From: Aliivibrio sp. S3MY1 | GTDB lineage: Bacteria > Pseudomonadota > Gammaproteobacteria > Enterobacterales > Vibrionaceae | Assembly: GCF_028765575.1 (NCBI RefSeq) | Contig: NZ_JARACO010000005.1 | Location: 62,001 to 126,000 of the forward strand | DNA: 64,000 nt | Direction of reading: 5' to 3' | Part shown: one piece after another, positions 1 through 8,359 of the stretch | How the letters are laid out: each line of letters starts with the position of its first letter | How positions within the stretch are numbered: the first letter of the stretch is position 1 | Notes under the pieces: model-generated | The model's database searches: none | The model's input: the letters and a program-made list of their open reading frames with translations, nothing else | What the model was told of the DNA's origin: nothing | Made by a program: the position numbers and the translations under genes

Positions 1-514
1 TATCTGCGACTGCTTTTAACGTGGCAGGGTTTATATCTTCTTCAAGCATTTGCTCATGGCTGCATTGCTGATGGCGTACTAAATTGAGAGCTTTCGCTTG
101 CTTAGGAGCACGAGTTAATTTATTGAGATCTTGATTTTTTCCTAGTTCAGTCACTTGCCATGCTTTTAATGCAGAAAAACTGGCTTCTCGGCCTTTACGT
201 AGCCACGCAGGCATTGCATTAGCCAAGGTTTCACCTAAAGGATACTGATAATAGGTACTACTCCAATTAAGCAGCTTATAAAGATGAGGAGGCCACAATG
301 AGCTGTTATCAAGTACGGCATCAATGCCTTTTAACTTTTCACGAGAAAATTCAGATTCATTACTGAGGTTTACAACGATGCCAATTAAACGTTGACGACC
401 AAAAGGCACCTTTACACGACCACCAATGACAGGTGTTTGACCCGGTTTGATTAAATAATCAAAGGTGCGGTCAAGAGGAACAGGCAGTGCAATGTGGGCG
501 ATTGAATACAGCAT
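1..514 (-). CDS. priA: Primosomal protein N' (PriA), N-terminal part; continues past the left edge
   Basis: PriA is the 3'-to-5' helicase that recognises stalled or repaired forks and reloads the replisome. Only about 170 N-terminal residues are visible, covering the 3'-end DNA-binding domain. The start reads MLYSIAHIALPVPLDRTFDY, followed by a GRVKVPFGRQRLIGIVV block, both typical of PriA. The helicase motifs and zinc-binding cysteines lie outside the window. An in-frame ATG three codons upstream (523) is an alternative start, and neither ATG has a strong Shine-Dalgarno sequence. The gene is divergent from rpmE, the same arrangement as in E. coli. Confidence 0.93.
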   Translation of the reverse strand, partial: MLYSIAHIALPVPLDRTFDYLIKPGQTPVIGGRVKVPFGRQRLIGIVVNLSNESEFSREKLKGIDAVLDNSSLWPPHLYKLLNWSSTYYQYPLGETLANAMPAWLRKGREASFSALKAWQVTELGKNQDLNKLTRAPKQAKALNLVRHQQCSHEQMLEEDINPATLKAVAD

Positions 515-611
515 GGATAACATCAGTAAGGAATAAGATGAGGAATAGTCTACTCTTAGATAAGAATATCGCAACGGAGTAAAATAATCGGTGAAAAAAG
601 TAACAGATTAG

Positions 612-643
612 TTGATTGATCGCTCCGGATTCATTATTATACG
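612..643 (+). promoter_or_regulatory. Candidate sigma-70 promoter of rpmE
   Basis: A TTGATT at 612-617 lies 17 bases before TATTAT (635-640). An overlapping pair, TTGATC (616-621) and TATACG (638-643), is spaced 16. Either pair would start transcription at about 647-650, just before the hairpin at 652. This is inferred from consensus matching only. Confidence 0.45.
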
Positions 644-651
644 CGACCTTA

Positions 652-684
652 AGTAGGTGTAATCTGTTTACGCCTACTATTTTT
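652..684 (+). promoter_or_regulatory. Terminator-like hairpin in the rpmE leader (possible attenuator)
   Basis: AGTAGGTGTAA (652-662) pairs with TTACGCCTACT (668-678) over 11 bp, including one G-U pair, around a 5-base loop. ATTTTT follows. The neighbouring genes diverge from this spot, so it is not an ordinary end-of-operon terminator. It sits at the predicted 5' end of the rpmE mRNA, about 70 bases before the start codon. It may be an attenuator, a 5' stabilising stem, or part of an L31-responsive leader. Confidence 0.5.
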
Positions 685-752
685 GTTAAACTACGTGTGG
701 TGTTCGGCTTAGATTCGGATGGCGACACGGCCTAAACTATAAGGTTTTCCCC

Positions 753-971
753 ATGAAAGTAGGTATCCACCCAGAATACAAAGCTGTTCAAGCTACTTGT
801 TCTTGCGGCAACGAATTTGAATTCAAATCTGCGCTAGGCAAAGACACAATCCACCTAGACGTATGTGGCGAATGTCACCCGTTCTACACTGGTAAGCAAC
901 GTATCGTAGATACTGGCGGCCGTGTTGATCGTTTCAACAAACGTTTCGGTGCAATTGGTTCTAAGAAATAA
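753..971 (+). CDS. rpmE: 50S ribosomal protein L31, zinc-binding (C+) form
   Basis: L31 bridges the ribosomal subunits at the central protuberance. The 72-residue product has the usual length and starts [10 protein letters not shown]. It carries four cysteines (16, 18, 38, 41) in C-x-C and C-x-x-C arrangement, so it is the zinc-containing form. Such forms often act as a zinc reserve that a C- paralogue replaces under zinc starvation; no C- paralogue is in this window. The start codon follows AAGG with an 8-base spacer. The gene is a single-gene unit with its own leader and terminator. L31 is known to repress its own mRNA in E. coli, so the leader here may be regulatory. Confidence 0.97.
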   Translation: MKVGIHPEYKAVQATCSCGNEFEFKSALGKDTIHLDVCGECHPFYTGKQRIVDTGGRVDRFNKRFGAIGSKK

Positions 972-990
972 TTACCAATTTCCGATAAAA

Positions 991-1017
991 GAGGAGTCCT
1001 ATAGGGCTCCTTTTTTT
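991..1017 (+). terminator. Rho-independent terminator of rpmE
   Basis: AGGAGTCC and GGGCTCCT form an 8-bp stem with one G-U pair, followed by seven T's, 20 bases after the rpmE stop codon. Confidence 0.85.
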
Positions 1018-1169
1018 ATGCCTAAAAAACAGATTTTGACCATTTTATCCCTCATTATTGTTGGTACGATGTGTATACCAAGGCTATGAAGTTTGAGATA
1101 GATCAACTATTATACAATTCATTGTTTTAAAACAATCCTCTTATAATTATTAGCATTCAGGAAAACACC

Positions 1170-2418
1170 ATGTCTGACGATTTTCGCGAACAAGCTCTCC
1201 ATTATCACGCTTACCCAACGCCGGGTAAAATTGAAATAGCACTGACTAAGCCTGCAAATACAGCAGAAGACTTAGCGCTAGCCTACAGCCCTGGTGTTGC
1301 TGAGCCAGTACGTGAAATCGCAAAGAACCCAGATGATGTTTATAAGTACACATCAAAAGGCAACATGGTTGCAGTTATTTCAAACGGCACCGCTATTCTT
1401 GGTTTAGGTAACTTAGGCCCTTTGGCTTCAAAGCCTGTTATGGAAGGTAAATCATTACTTTTCAAACGCTTTGCTGGTTTGGATTCTATTGATATTGAAG
1501 TAAAACACCGCACTATCGATGAGTTTGTTGATACGGTTGCGAACATTGCAGATACTTTTGGTGGTATCAACCTAGAAGATATCAAAGCCCCTGACTGTTT
1601 TGAGATTGAACGTCGCCTGATTAGAACGTTGTGATGTACCTGTATTCCATGATGATCAACATGGCACTGCGATTGTAACCGCTGCGGGCATGTTGAATGC
1701 GATTGAGCTGCAAGGTAAAAAGCTAGAAGATGCAATCATTGTTTGTCTTGGTGCTGGTGCTGCTGCCGTTGCGTGTATGGAGCAACTGATCAAGTGTGGC
1801 GCAGTGCGTGAGAAGATCTACATGTTGGATCGTAAAGGTGTAATTCACACTCGTCGTGATGATATTAATGAATACAAACAACGTTTTGCTAATAACACTG
1901 ATAAGCGCACGCTTGAAGATGTTATTGAAGGTGCAGATTTATTCTTAGGGGTATCAGGTCCAAACCTATTACCACCTGAAGCCTTAAAATTAATGGCTGA
2001 CAAGCCAGTTGTCTTTGCATGTTCAAACCCTGATCCAGAAATTAAACCTGAACTTGCTCATGAGGTTCGCGATGATTTAATCATGGGCACGGGGCGTTCA
2101 GATTATCCAAACCAAGTAAACAATGTGCTGTGTTTCCCATTCATTTTCCGTGGCGCACTAGATGTTCGTGCAAGCGTGATTAACGATGAGATGAAGTTAG
2201 CAGCAGTTGAAGCGATTCGTCAGTTAACAAAAGAGCCAGTACCTGCTGAAGTATTAAAAGCCGCAGGGGTTGATGCTCTAGAGTTTGGTAAAGGCTACAT
2301 CATTCCTAAGCCAATGGATCCTCGTTTGCTTCCTCGTGTTGCTAAAGCGGTAGCACAAGCAGCGGTTGATTCAGGTGTGGCACGTATTGAAATGCCAGAA
2401 GGTTACATGGAAGCGTAA
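1170..2418 (+). pseudogene. Malic enzyme (malate oxidoreductase, decarboxylating), interrupted by a +1 frameshift
   Basis: The gene would convert malate to pyruvate, CO2 and NAD(P)H. The first 151 residues (from 1170) read as a normal malic enzyme N-domain. They include AYSPGV with candidate catalytic Tyr39, the [12 protein letters not shown] block with Lys94, and the metal-site segment [13 protein letters not shown]. After codon ATT at 1620-1622 there is one extra A (1623), so the frame runs into TGA at 1632. Dropping that base restores GAA CGT TGT GAT ([16 protein letters not shown]) and joins the frame open to 2418, with Rossmann motif GAGAAA. The repaired product would be 415 residues, the normal length for this short family without a phosphotransacetylase domain. 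No other damage is visible, so the lesion is recent or is a sequencing error. NAD versus NADP preference cannot be told from sequence here. Confidence 0.9.
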
Positions 2419-2444
2419 TTCGTTTTCCTATCTCTTTAACGCAT

Positions 2445-2482
2445 AAAAAGGCTCCCTACATCATTGATGAGGAAGCCTTTTT
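2445..2482 (+). terminator. Terminator between malic enzyme and lamB, possibly bidirectional
   Basis: AAAAAGGCT and AGCCTTTTT flank an imperfect stem-loop between two convergent genes, with A-rich and T-rich flanks that suit termination from both sides. Confidence 0.65.
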
Positions 2483-2508
2483 GTTTAGGGTTTAGTTATA
2501 AGGTGTCA

Positions 2509-3768
2509 TTACCACCAAGCTTCAACTTGGATACCAGCAACATATTCACCATCGCCCTTTTCACCAAAGGTTGTACCTTCGTCATCTGTAATGTATGAGC
2601 CGTAAACACGGATTTCAGGACGAGCCCAGAAGCTATCTCCCATTGCCCAAGCTTGTGCTACCGTTAATTTACTACCCGCTTTATCTGTATCATCAGTGAG
2701 TGTTTCTGTGAAGTAACCGGCTTCAAAAATAGTGCGCATTGTGTCGTTCCATTTGTACATAGGACGAACAACAACAGAGGCTAATGAGTGAGTACCTTGA
2801 TCATAATCAGAACTTGCATATAGCGCTTGGTGTCCCATTTCCCACGATTGACCAACGTTCATTACACCCCAGTTAATTAAGCGGTAACCTGTGACATGAT
2901 TATTATCACCAGAACGGTCAAAATATCCACCAGCACCTAGGCTGGCCATTTGAGCGCCGTAAGAGCTGGTACCAAATTGAACAACCGTTTGGTTAAAGCC
3001 ATTGCTTAACCCTTGTTGTAAGATTGCAGATAGCAAAACGCCATCATCGGCTTTTAGGTTTTGGTTATCACCAGCGGTTGCAAAATTATATGCGGCAGCC
3101 ACTTCTAAAGAAGCGTCAGCCCAAAGGTTTATATTGGCTAAGCGCATATCAAGAATGTAGGCATTTACGTCTTCTGATTTATATTTTTCTTCATAATCAG
3201 CTTGATTTCCAGGGTTACCTCCTGGTTTTAGTACCCATTCTTTATTGGTGTCACTTTTTTGAGAACCATTATCTTGCATTAATGCAATCGAGAATTTTTG
3301 ATCACCTACAGAGATGTTTTCAACACCGCCACCAGTGCCTGATGTGTTTAAGAAGTAGAAATCGGTGATATGAATATCTTTACGTTGATAGTAAGTTTTA
3401 CCAGCCCAAAGCGTAGCCTCTTTATCAAATTCTAAAACGCCTTTCGCTTTTATTGCAAACTGAGCAACATTGAAATCGCCATCTTCCCAGCCATTAGAGC
3501 CATCAACGCCAGATGCAATCATTGATTCTAAGCGCCACGTTTGCTCACCAGTTTCTAGATCTTGTGCAAAACCAAATTCAGAGTAGTTATCATTTTCATT
3601 ACCTAAACGACCGACTTTATTTTTTTCAAATGACAGATCACCATCACCATTACCACTGATGCCCGTACCAGCACGCATGTAACCATTAAAATCAACAGCA
3701 GAAACGGTTGGAGCAAGTAGGGCAGCAGAGATTGTTGCAGCAAGCAAAGTGTATTTGTTCATTTTCAT
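2509..3768 (-). CDS. lamB: Maltoporin-like outer membrane channel (LamB family)
   Basis: This is a trimeric 18-strand porin for maltodextrins or related sugars. The 419-residue product has a signal peptide of about 24 residues (MKMNKYTLLAATISAALLAP...VSA). The mature start is VDFNGYMRAG, the hallmark of LamB, and the C-terminus ends in aromatic residues (EAWW) as needed for BAM-mediated assembly. Acidic, Asn/Gly-rich loops such as the one near GTGGGVENI are expected external loops. The gene stands alone between malic enzyme and metJ, away from any mal transport gene, so its substrate is unproven. A GGAAGAGGGA Shine-Dalgarno region precedes the ATG. Family assignment is firm; the substrate name is by analogy. 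Confidence 0.88.
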   Translation of the reverse strand: MKMNKYTLLAATISAALLAPTVSAVDFNGYMRAGTGISGNGDGDLSFEKNKVGRLGNENDNYSEFGFAQDLETGEQTWRLESMIASGVDGSNGWEDGDFNVAQFAIKAKGVLEFDKEATLWAGKTYYQRKDIHITDFYFLNTSGTGGGVENISVGDQKFSIALMQDNGSQKSDTNKEWVLKPGGNPGNQADYEEKYKSEDVNAYILDMRLANINLWADASLEVAAAYNFATAGDNQNLKADDGVLLSAILQQGLSNGFNQTVVQFGTSSYGAQMASLGAGGYFDRSGDNNHVTGYRLINWGVMNVGQSWEMGHQALYASSDYDQGTHSLASVVVRPMYKWNDTMRTIFEAGYFTETLTDDTDKAGSKLTVAQAWAMGDSFWARPEIRVYGSYITDDEGTTFGEKGDGEYVAGIQVEAWW

Positions 3769-3828
3769 CTTAAATCCCTCTTCCTTTAACAGGATATTTT
3801 TATTTAAGAATGTTTACTTAACCAAGGC

Positions 3829-3856
3829 AGTGTAGGGCGGTTTAATAAGCATTCAA
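3829..3856 (-). promoter_or_regulatory. Candidate lamB promoter
   Basis: On the minus strand, TTGAAT (plus 3856-3851) and TACACT (plus 3834-3829) are separated by 16 bases. The implied start is near 3822, giving a leader of about 55 bases. No convincing MalT or CRP site sits at the expected distance. Confidence 0.45.
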
Positions 3857-4145
3857 TTCAGTTGACGAGAAATAGATTAAAAATAAATCACAATATTGAA
3901 CTCATCCTTCTTTTATAAAGAATAGGGCGTAGAGCTAGGGAGGAGAAAATTTGGGTACAGGTCGTCTATTGACGATAATCACATTTAGTAGGAGTGATTG
4001 AATAGATTTATGAGATAAGGCTCACGTAGGAAGATATTTTGAAATTGAAATTAATGCAAAAATGGAGAAGATAAAGAAAATAAGGAATAATCAGAAGTGT
4101 GAGCTAACCAACAGTAGAGTCTGTTGGTTAGAAAAAAGTCAATAT
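3857..4145. other. AT-rich intergenic region between lamB and metJ with an 11-bp perfect hairpin at its metJ end
   Basis: The stretch holds no ORF I can support. Its one clear structure is CTAACCAACAG (4104-4114) and CTGTTGGTTAG (4121-4131), an 11-bp perfect inverted repeat with a 6-base loop, 15 bases beyond the metJ stop. Read in the metJ direction it is preceded by T6 rather than followed by it, so it is not a classical terminator. It may protect the metJ mRNA 3' end. The rest, up to the lamB promoter, shows nothing recognisable. Confidence 0.55.
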
Positions 4146-4466
4146 TTACTCGTCATCAAATGCTTCGAACTCAATACCCATTGCAGTCATTAAGGCTTTA
4201 GCTTCTGCTGGAATATCATCTGGGCGATCTTTACGTAAGTCTTCATCTGTTGGTAAAGGTTGGCCTGTGTAAGCATGAAGAAATGCTTCACATAATAATT
4301 CGCTGTTCGTTGCGTGACGTAGGTTACTTACTTGGCGACGCGTACGTTCATCAGTAAGGATTTGTAGTACCTTTGTTGGAATAGAAACAGTAATTTTTTT
4401 TACTTGTTCGCTTTTCTTACCGTGTTCGGCATAAGGACTTAAATAGTCACCATTCCAATCAGCCAT
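4146..4466 (-). CDS. metJ: Methionine repressor MetJ
   Basis: MetJ is a ribbon-helix-helix dimer that binds tandem met boxes when loaded with S-adenosylmethionine, repressing methionine synthesis genes. The 106 residues match the usual length (E. coli 105). The DNA-contacting strand KKITVSIPT lies at 23-31, and the conserved helix [13 protein letters not shown] at 50-62. The gene is divergent from metBL, and the shared spacer holds an array of met boxes, so it probably controls both itself and metBL. Confidence 0.97.
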   Translation of the reverse strand: MADWNGDYLSPYAEHGKKSEQVKKITVSIPTKVLQILTDERTRRQVSNLRHATNSELLCEAFLHAYTGQPLPTDEDLRKDRPDDIPAEAKALMTAMGIEFEAFDDE

Positions 4467-4542
4467 TGTTCACCTTCGTTCTGGGTTATTGTTGTTTAAA
4501 ATACGATAGGCTAATTCTAGCGATATTTACTTCCATAAGCAA

Positions 4543-4574
4543 AGATATATAGACGTCTGGAAGTATTGACGTCT
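4543..4574. promoter_or_regulatory. MetJ operator: four adjacent 8-bp met boxes
   Basis: Against consensus AGACGTCT the four abutting octamers are AGATATAT (5/8), AGACGTCT (8/8, 4551-4558), GGAAGTAT (5/8) and TGACGTCT (7/8, 4567-4574). Two strong boxes alternating with two weak ones fit cooperative binding of adjacent MetJ dimers. The array lies between divergent metJ and metB. Confidence 0.9.
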
Positions 4575-4719
4575 CATTTTGTAATGGTAAAGTAGAAGAA
4601 TATAACTTATGGATTAGATTATATCAGTCATCTGAGATAGATGAGTAGAAAATTACCGCTTTATATCTCATTAAGGTGATTGCTATTAGACCACTGCCTA
4701 GCAGTTTGGAAGGGAAATT

Positions 4720-5886
4720 ATGAGCGAGAGAAAACCTGCAACTATTGCTGTTCGTACCGGTATTGAGACTGACTCACAACACAATGCGGTTGTACCTCCT
4801 ATCTACTTATCAACTAACTACAGCTTCCCTGAATTTGGTGATGTACCAAAATACGATTATGCTCGCTCAGGTAACCCAACTCGAACTCAACTCGAAACCA
4901 CGTTATCTGATTTAGAGTGTGGCGCTGGTGCCGTTGTTACTAACTGCGGAACTTCTGCACTTAACTTAATGGTTTCAGCTCTGCTTGGTCCTGATGATCT
5001 TATTATTGCACCTCATGACTGTTATGGCGGTACGTATCGTTTATTTAATACTCGTGCCAATAAAGGTGACTTCCAAACTTTATTTGTCGACCAATCTGAT
5101 AGCGACGCACTTGATGCTGCGATTGCTAAAAAGCCAAAACTTATTTTATTAGAGACGCCATCTAATCCATTAGTTAGAGTGGTTGATATTGCTGAGATTT
5201 GTCAAAAAGCCGCAAAAGTCGGCGCTTTAGTCGCTGTCGACAACACCTTCCTTTCTCCTGTATTACAGCAACCTCTAACATTGGGTGCTGATTTTGTTTT
5301 GCACTCTACAACCAAATACATTAACGGTCATTCAGATGTCGTCGGCGGTGTATTAATCTCAAAAACGCAAGAACACGCAAATGAACTAGCATGGTGGGGA
5401 AACTGTATTGGTGCGACAGGAACGGCTTTTGATAGCTATTTAACCCTACGTGGAATTCGTACTCTTAGTGCTCGTATGCGAGTGCATGAAGAGAATGCAA
5501 TGGAGGTGCTTAAGTACCTTCAAGAAGAAGCTTTAGTTGGAACGATTTATCATCCAAGCTTACCTGATCATCCAGGTCATGAGATTGCAAAGCGCCAGCA
5601 AGCAGGGTTTGGTGCGATGTTAAGTTTTGAGCTAAATGGCTCACTAGAACAGCTGAAAGTGTTTGTGAAAGAGCTAAAATATTTCTCTTTAGCAGAATCT
5701 CTTGGTGGTGTAGAAAGTTTGATTGCTCACCCTGGCACAATGACTCATCGAGCAATGTCAGATCAAGCACAAGCCGAAGCGGGTTTAGTTCCAACGCTGC
5801 TACGCATTTCGGTTGGATTAGAAGACAGTCGTGATCTTATCGCGGATCTGAAACAAGCCTTCGTTATCGCAGCAGAGGTGAAGTAA
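4720..5886 (+). CDS. metB: Cystathionine gamma-synthase
   Basis: MetB joins O-succinylhomoserine and cysteine to give cystathionine, the first committed transsulfuration step to methionine. The 388-residue protein belongs to the Cys/Met PLP-dependent family. The PLP lysine is K199 in HSTTKYINGHSDV, and the phosphate-binding and active-site segments YARSGNPTR and CGTSALN are present. It starts at ATG after a GGAAGGG-like ribosome site. Its stop overlaps the metL start by one base (TAATG), indicating translational coupling. Repression by MetJ through the upstream met boxes is expected. Confidence 0.95.
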   Translation: MSERKPATIAVRTGIETDSQHNAVVPPIYLSTNYSFPEFGDVPKYDYARSGNPTRTQLETTLSDLECGAGAVVTNCGTSALNLMVSALLGPDDLIIAPHDCYGGTYRLFNTRANKGDFQTLFVDQSDSDALDAAIAKKPKLILLETPSNPLVRVVDIAEICQKAAKVGALVAVDNTFLSPVLQQPLTLGADFVLHSTTKYINGHSDVVGGVLISKTQEHANELAWWGNCIGATGTAFDSYLTLRGIRTLSARMRVHEENAMEVLKYLQEEALVGTIYHPSLPDHPGHEIAKRQQAGFGAMLSFELNGSLEQLKVFVKELKYFSLAESLGGVESLIAHPGTMTHRAMSDQAQAEAGLVPTLLRISVGLEDSRDLIADLKQAFVIAAEVK

Positions 5887-8303
5887 TGACAGGATTAGTA
5901 CCACGTCAGTTACATAAGTTCGGTGGTAGTAGCCTTGCCGATCCAGAATGCTATCGACGTGTCGCGACTATTTTAAAAGAGTATTCAAGTGAGCATGATC
6001 TAGTTGTCGTGTCTGCTGCGGGCAACACCACAAACCGAATTTTAGAATGGTTTGATGGTTTATTAAAAGATGGCCGATTAGCACATGAAGTCTTGGAGTC
6101 TTTACGCAAGTACCAACAAGAGCTGATTTCAGAATTACTTAGTGCTGAAAATGCGGAACCATTACTTGAGCTACTGCATAAAGAACTGATTGCTATTGGT
6201 CAATTGCACGCGCCCTTAACAGAAGTTCAACAGGCTGATGTGCTTGGGCATGGTGAAGTATGGTCATCTCGACTGCTTTCTGCGTATTTAAATCAAATTG
6301 ACTTACAGGCAGCGCCACTCGACTCTCGAACTTTTTTACGTGCGGAGAGAGCTGCTCAACCTGAAGTAGACCGTTCACTGTCGTGGCCACTATTTAAAGA
6401 GCAAATTGCTCAGCATCCTCATGGGCGCATCGTGATCACCGGCTTTATGGCTCGTGATAAAAAAGGAGAAACCGTATTACTGGGTCGTAATGGCTCTGAC
6501 TATTCAGCGACTATGATCGGAGCATTAGCTGAGGTCTCTCGCGTTACTATTTGGAGTGATGTCGCAGGGGTATTTAGTGCCGATCCTCGAAAAGTGGAAG
6601 ATGCTTGTTTATTGCCTTTGCTTCGCTTAGATGAAGCGAGTGAGTTGGCTCGATTAGCGGCGCCAGTATTACACAGCCGAACCTTACAACCTGTCGCTCA
6701 AAGTGCATTGGATTTAAGTTTACGTTGTAGTTATCAGCCAGAATCTGGCTCGACTCGCATTGAACGTGTATTGGCTTCTGGACGTGGTGCGAAAATTGTC
6801 ACCTCATTAGAAGATGTGTATTTGATCCAATTAGGCTTTGGCCGAGGACAAGATTTTGAACGTGCGAAACAAGAGGTTCTTTCTCTTCTTACTCGCTCTC
6901 AACTTCAACCTTTGGCATTAGAAGCACAGGCTGATCAGTTTACGCTATTACTTGCTTATACTTCAGAAGTCGTCCATGAAGCCTTAGAACGGTTACAGAA
7001 CTCAGCGGTTCATGCTGAAATTAAGCTTAAAGAGGGTTACTCGATGATTGCGGCGGTTGGTGCTGGCGTGACGAGTAATGCGATTCATAGCCATGGTTTT
7101 TATCATCAATTAAAGAACTGTCCATTAGAGTTTGTGTGTGAATCAGAATCTGGTTTAAGCTTAGTTGCAATATTACGTAAAGTGGATACAACGCCAGTAA
7201 TTAATAGTATTCATACTCACTTATTCCAAGCTCAAAAACGTGTTGCGCTTGTGCTATGTGGGCATGGCAATATTGGCTCTCAATGGTTGTCTCTTTTTAC
7301 TGAGCAAAAACGTAATCTTGAAAAACGTCATGGTATGCAGTTTTCACTTGTCGGAATCATTGGCCGCCATCGTCATTGGCTAGATTTCGATGGATTAGAT
7401 CCCACGTCTGTCATTGGAAAGTTTGATGATGAAGCGATCTCATATCAGAATTTTGATTGGATAGAAAAGCTTGGATTAGTTCAAGGCTACGATGATGTTG
7501 TCGTACTTGATGTAACTGCAAGTGCCGAGCTGTCACAGCAATATACGAAAATTGCAGAGCAGGGGATTCATCTTATTTCTGCAAACAAGGTAGCGGGTTC
7601 GGCTCCGAGTGAAGAATATCAAGCGGTGGTTGATGCGTTTGCAAAGACAGGGCGCCACTGGTTATATAATGCAACCGTTGGCGCTGGTCTCCCTATCAAT
7701 CACACCGTCAGAGATTTACGAGAAAGTGGTGATGAAATTGTTGCACTATCAGGCATTTTCTCTGGAACCTTATCATGGTTATTCCAACAGTATACTGGTG
7801 ATGTCCCTTTTACTGAATTAGTCGATCTTGCTTGGCAACAAGGTCTCACCGAACCGGATCCTCGTAATGATTTAGATGGCTCAGATGTCATGAGGAAATT
7901 AGTAATTTTAGCGCGCGAAGCAGGGTTGAAGATAGAACCAACGCAAGTCAAAGTTGAGTCTTTAGTTCCTGCTGAGCTAAAAGACATTAGCTTGGATGAC
8001 TTTCTTGCAAAGGGTGAACTAATTAATCTCGCATTGCTTGAGCGCTTAGAGAAAGCACAAAAAGAGCAAAAAGTGTTACGTTATGTTGCACGGTTAAACA
8101 AAGATGGAAGTGCCACTGTGAGTATCGAAGCACTTGCTGAGCACCATGCATTAGCCAATTTACTTCCTTGTGATAATATCTTTGCCATTGAAAGTAAATG
8201 GTATAAAGATAACCCATTAGTTATTCGAGGGCCGGGAGCAGGAAGAGAAGTAACCGCAGGGGCAATCCAATCTGACTTGAATCGAATTTCGTCACTTTTC
8301 TAA
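5886..8303 (+). CDS. metL: Bifunctional aspartokinase II / homoserine dehydrogenase II
   Basis: This enzyme catalyses the first and third steps from aspartate to homoserine. The 805 residues (E. coli MetL 810) start with the kinase motif KFGGSS at 11-16. ACT-like regulatory segments follow, and the homoserine dehydrogenase Rossmann motif CGHGNIGS appears near residue 455, continuing to the C-terminus with the NKVAGS and GAGLPI segments. Coupling to metB and the MetJ operator mark it as the methionine-regulated isozyme rather than ThrA. A strong terminator follows. Confidence 0.95.
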   Translation: MTGLVPRQLHKFGGSSLADPECYRRVATILKEYSSEHDLVVVSAAGNTTNRILEWFDGLLKDGRLAHEVLESLRKYQQELISELLSAENAEPLLELLHKELIAIGQLHAPLTEVQQADVLGHGEVWSSRLLSAYLNQIDLQAAPLDSRTFLRAERAAQPEVDRSLSWPLFKEQIAQHPHGRIVITGFMARDKKGETVLLGRNGSDYSATMIGALAEVSRVTIWSDVAGVFSADPRKVEDACLLPLLRLDEASELARLAAPVLHSRTLQPVAQSALDLSLRCSYQPESGSTRIERVLASGRGAKIVTSLEDVYLIQLGFGRGQDFERAKQEVLSLLTRSQLQPLALEAQADQFTLLLAYTSEVVHEALERLQNSAVHAEIKLKEGYSMIAAVGAGVTSNAIHSHGFYHQLKNCPLEFVCESESGLSLVAILRKVDTTPVINSIHTHLFQAQKRVALVLCGHGNIGSQWLSLFTEQKRNLEKRHGMQFSLVGIIGRHRHWLDFDGLDPTSVIGKFDDEAISYQNFDWIEKLGLVQGYDDVVVLDVTASAELSQQYTKIAEQGIHLISANKVAGSAPSEEYQAVVDAFAKTGRHWLYNATVGAGLPINHTVRDLRESGDEIVALSGIFSGTLSWLFQQYTGDVPFTELVDLAWQQGLTEPDPRNDLDGSDVMRKLVILAREAGLKIEPTQVKVESLVPAELKDISLDDFLAKGELINLALLERLEKAQKEQKVLRYVARLNKDGSATVSIEALAEHHALANLLPCDNIFAIESKWYKDNPLVIRGPGAGREVTAGAIQSDLNRISSLF

Positions 8304-8330
8304 CATAATCGATTGATATTTCTTATTATT

Positions 8331-8359
8331 AAACCATGCCATATTGCATGGTTTTTTTT
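8331..8359 (+). terminator. Terminator of metBL
   Basis: AAACCATGC and GCATGGTTT form a 9-bp perfect stem around CATATT, followed by a run of T's. Confidence 0.92.

Noticed and set aside
471-728. Minus-strand open frame across the priA-rpmE spacer
   Set aside because: It runs antisense over the rpmE leader and promoter, has biased low-complexity composition and matches nothing. It overlaps the real priA start in another frame.
3901-3950. GGATGAG- and GGGAGGAG-like MalT boxes upstream of lamB
   Set aside because: Matches are 7-8 of 10, in opposite orientations, and lie about 80 or more bases from the predicted start rather than next to the -35.
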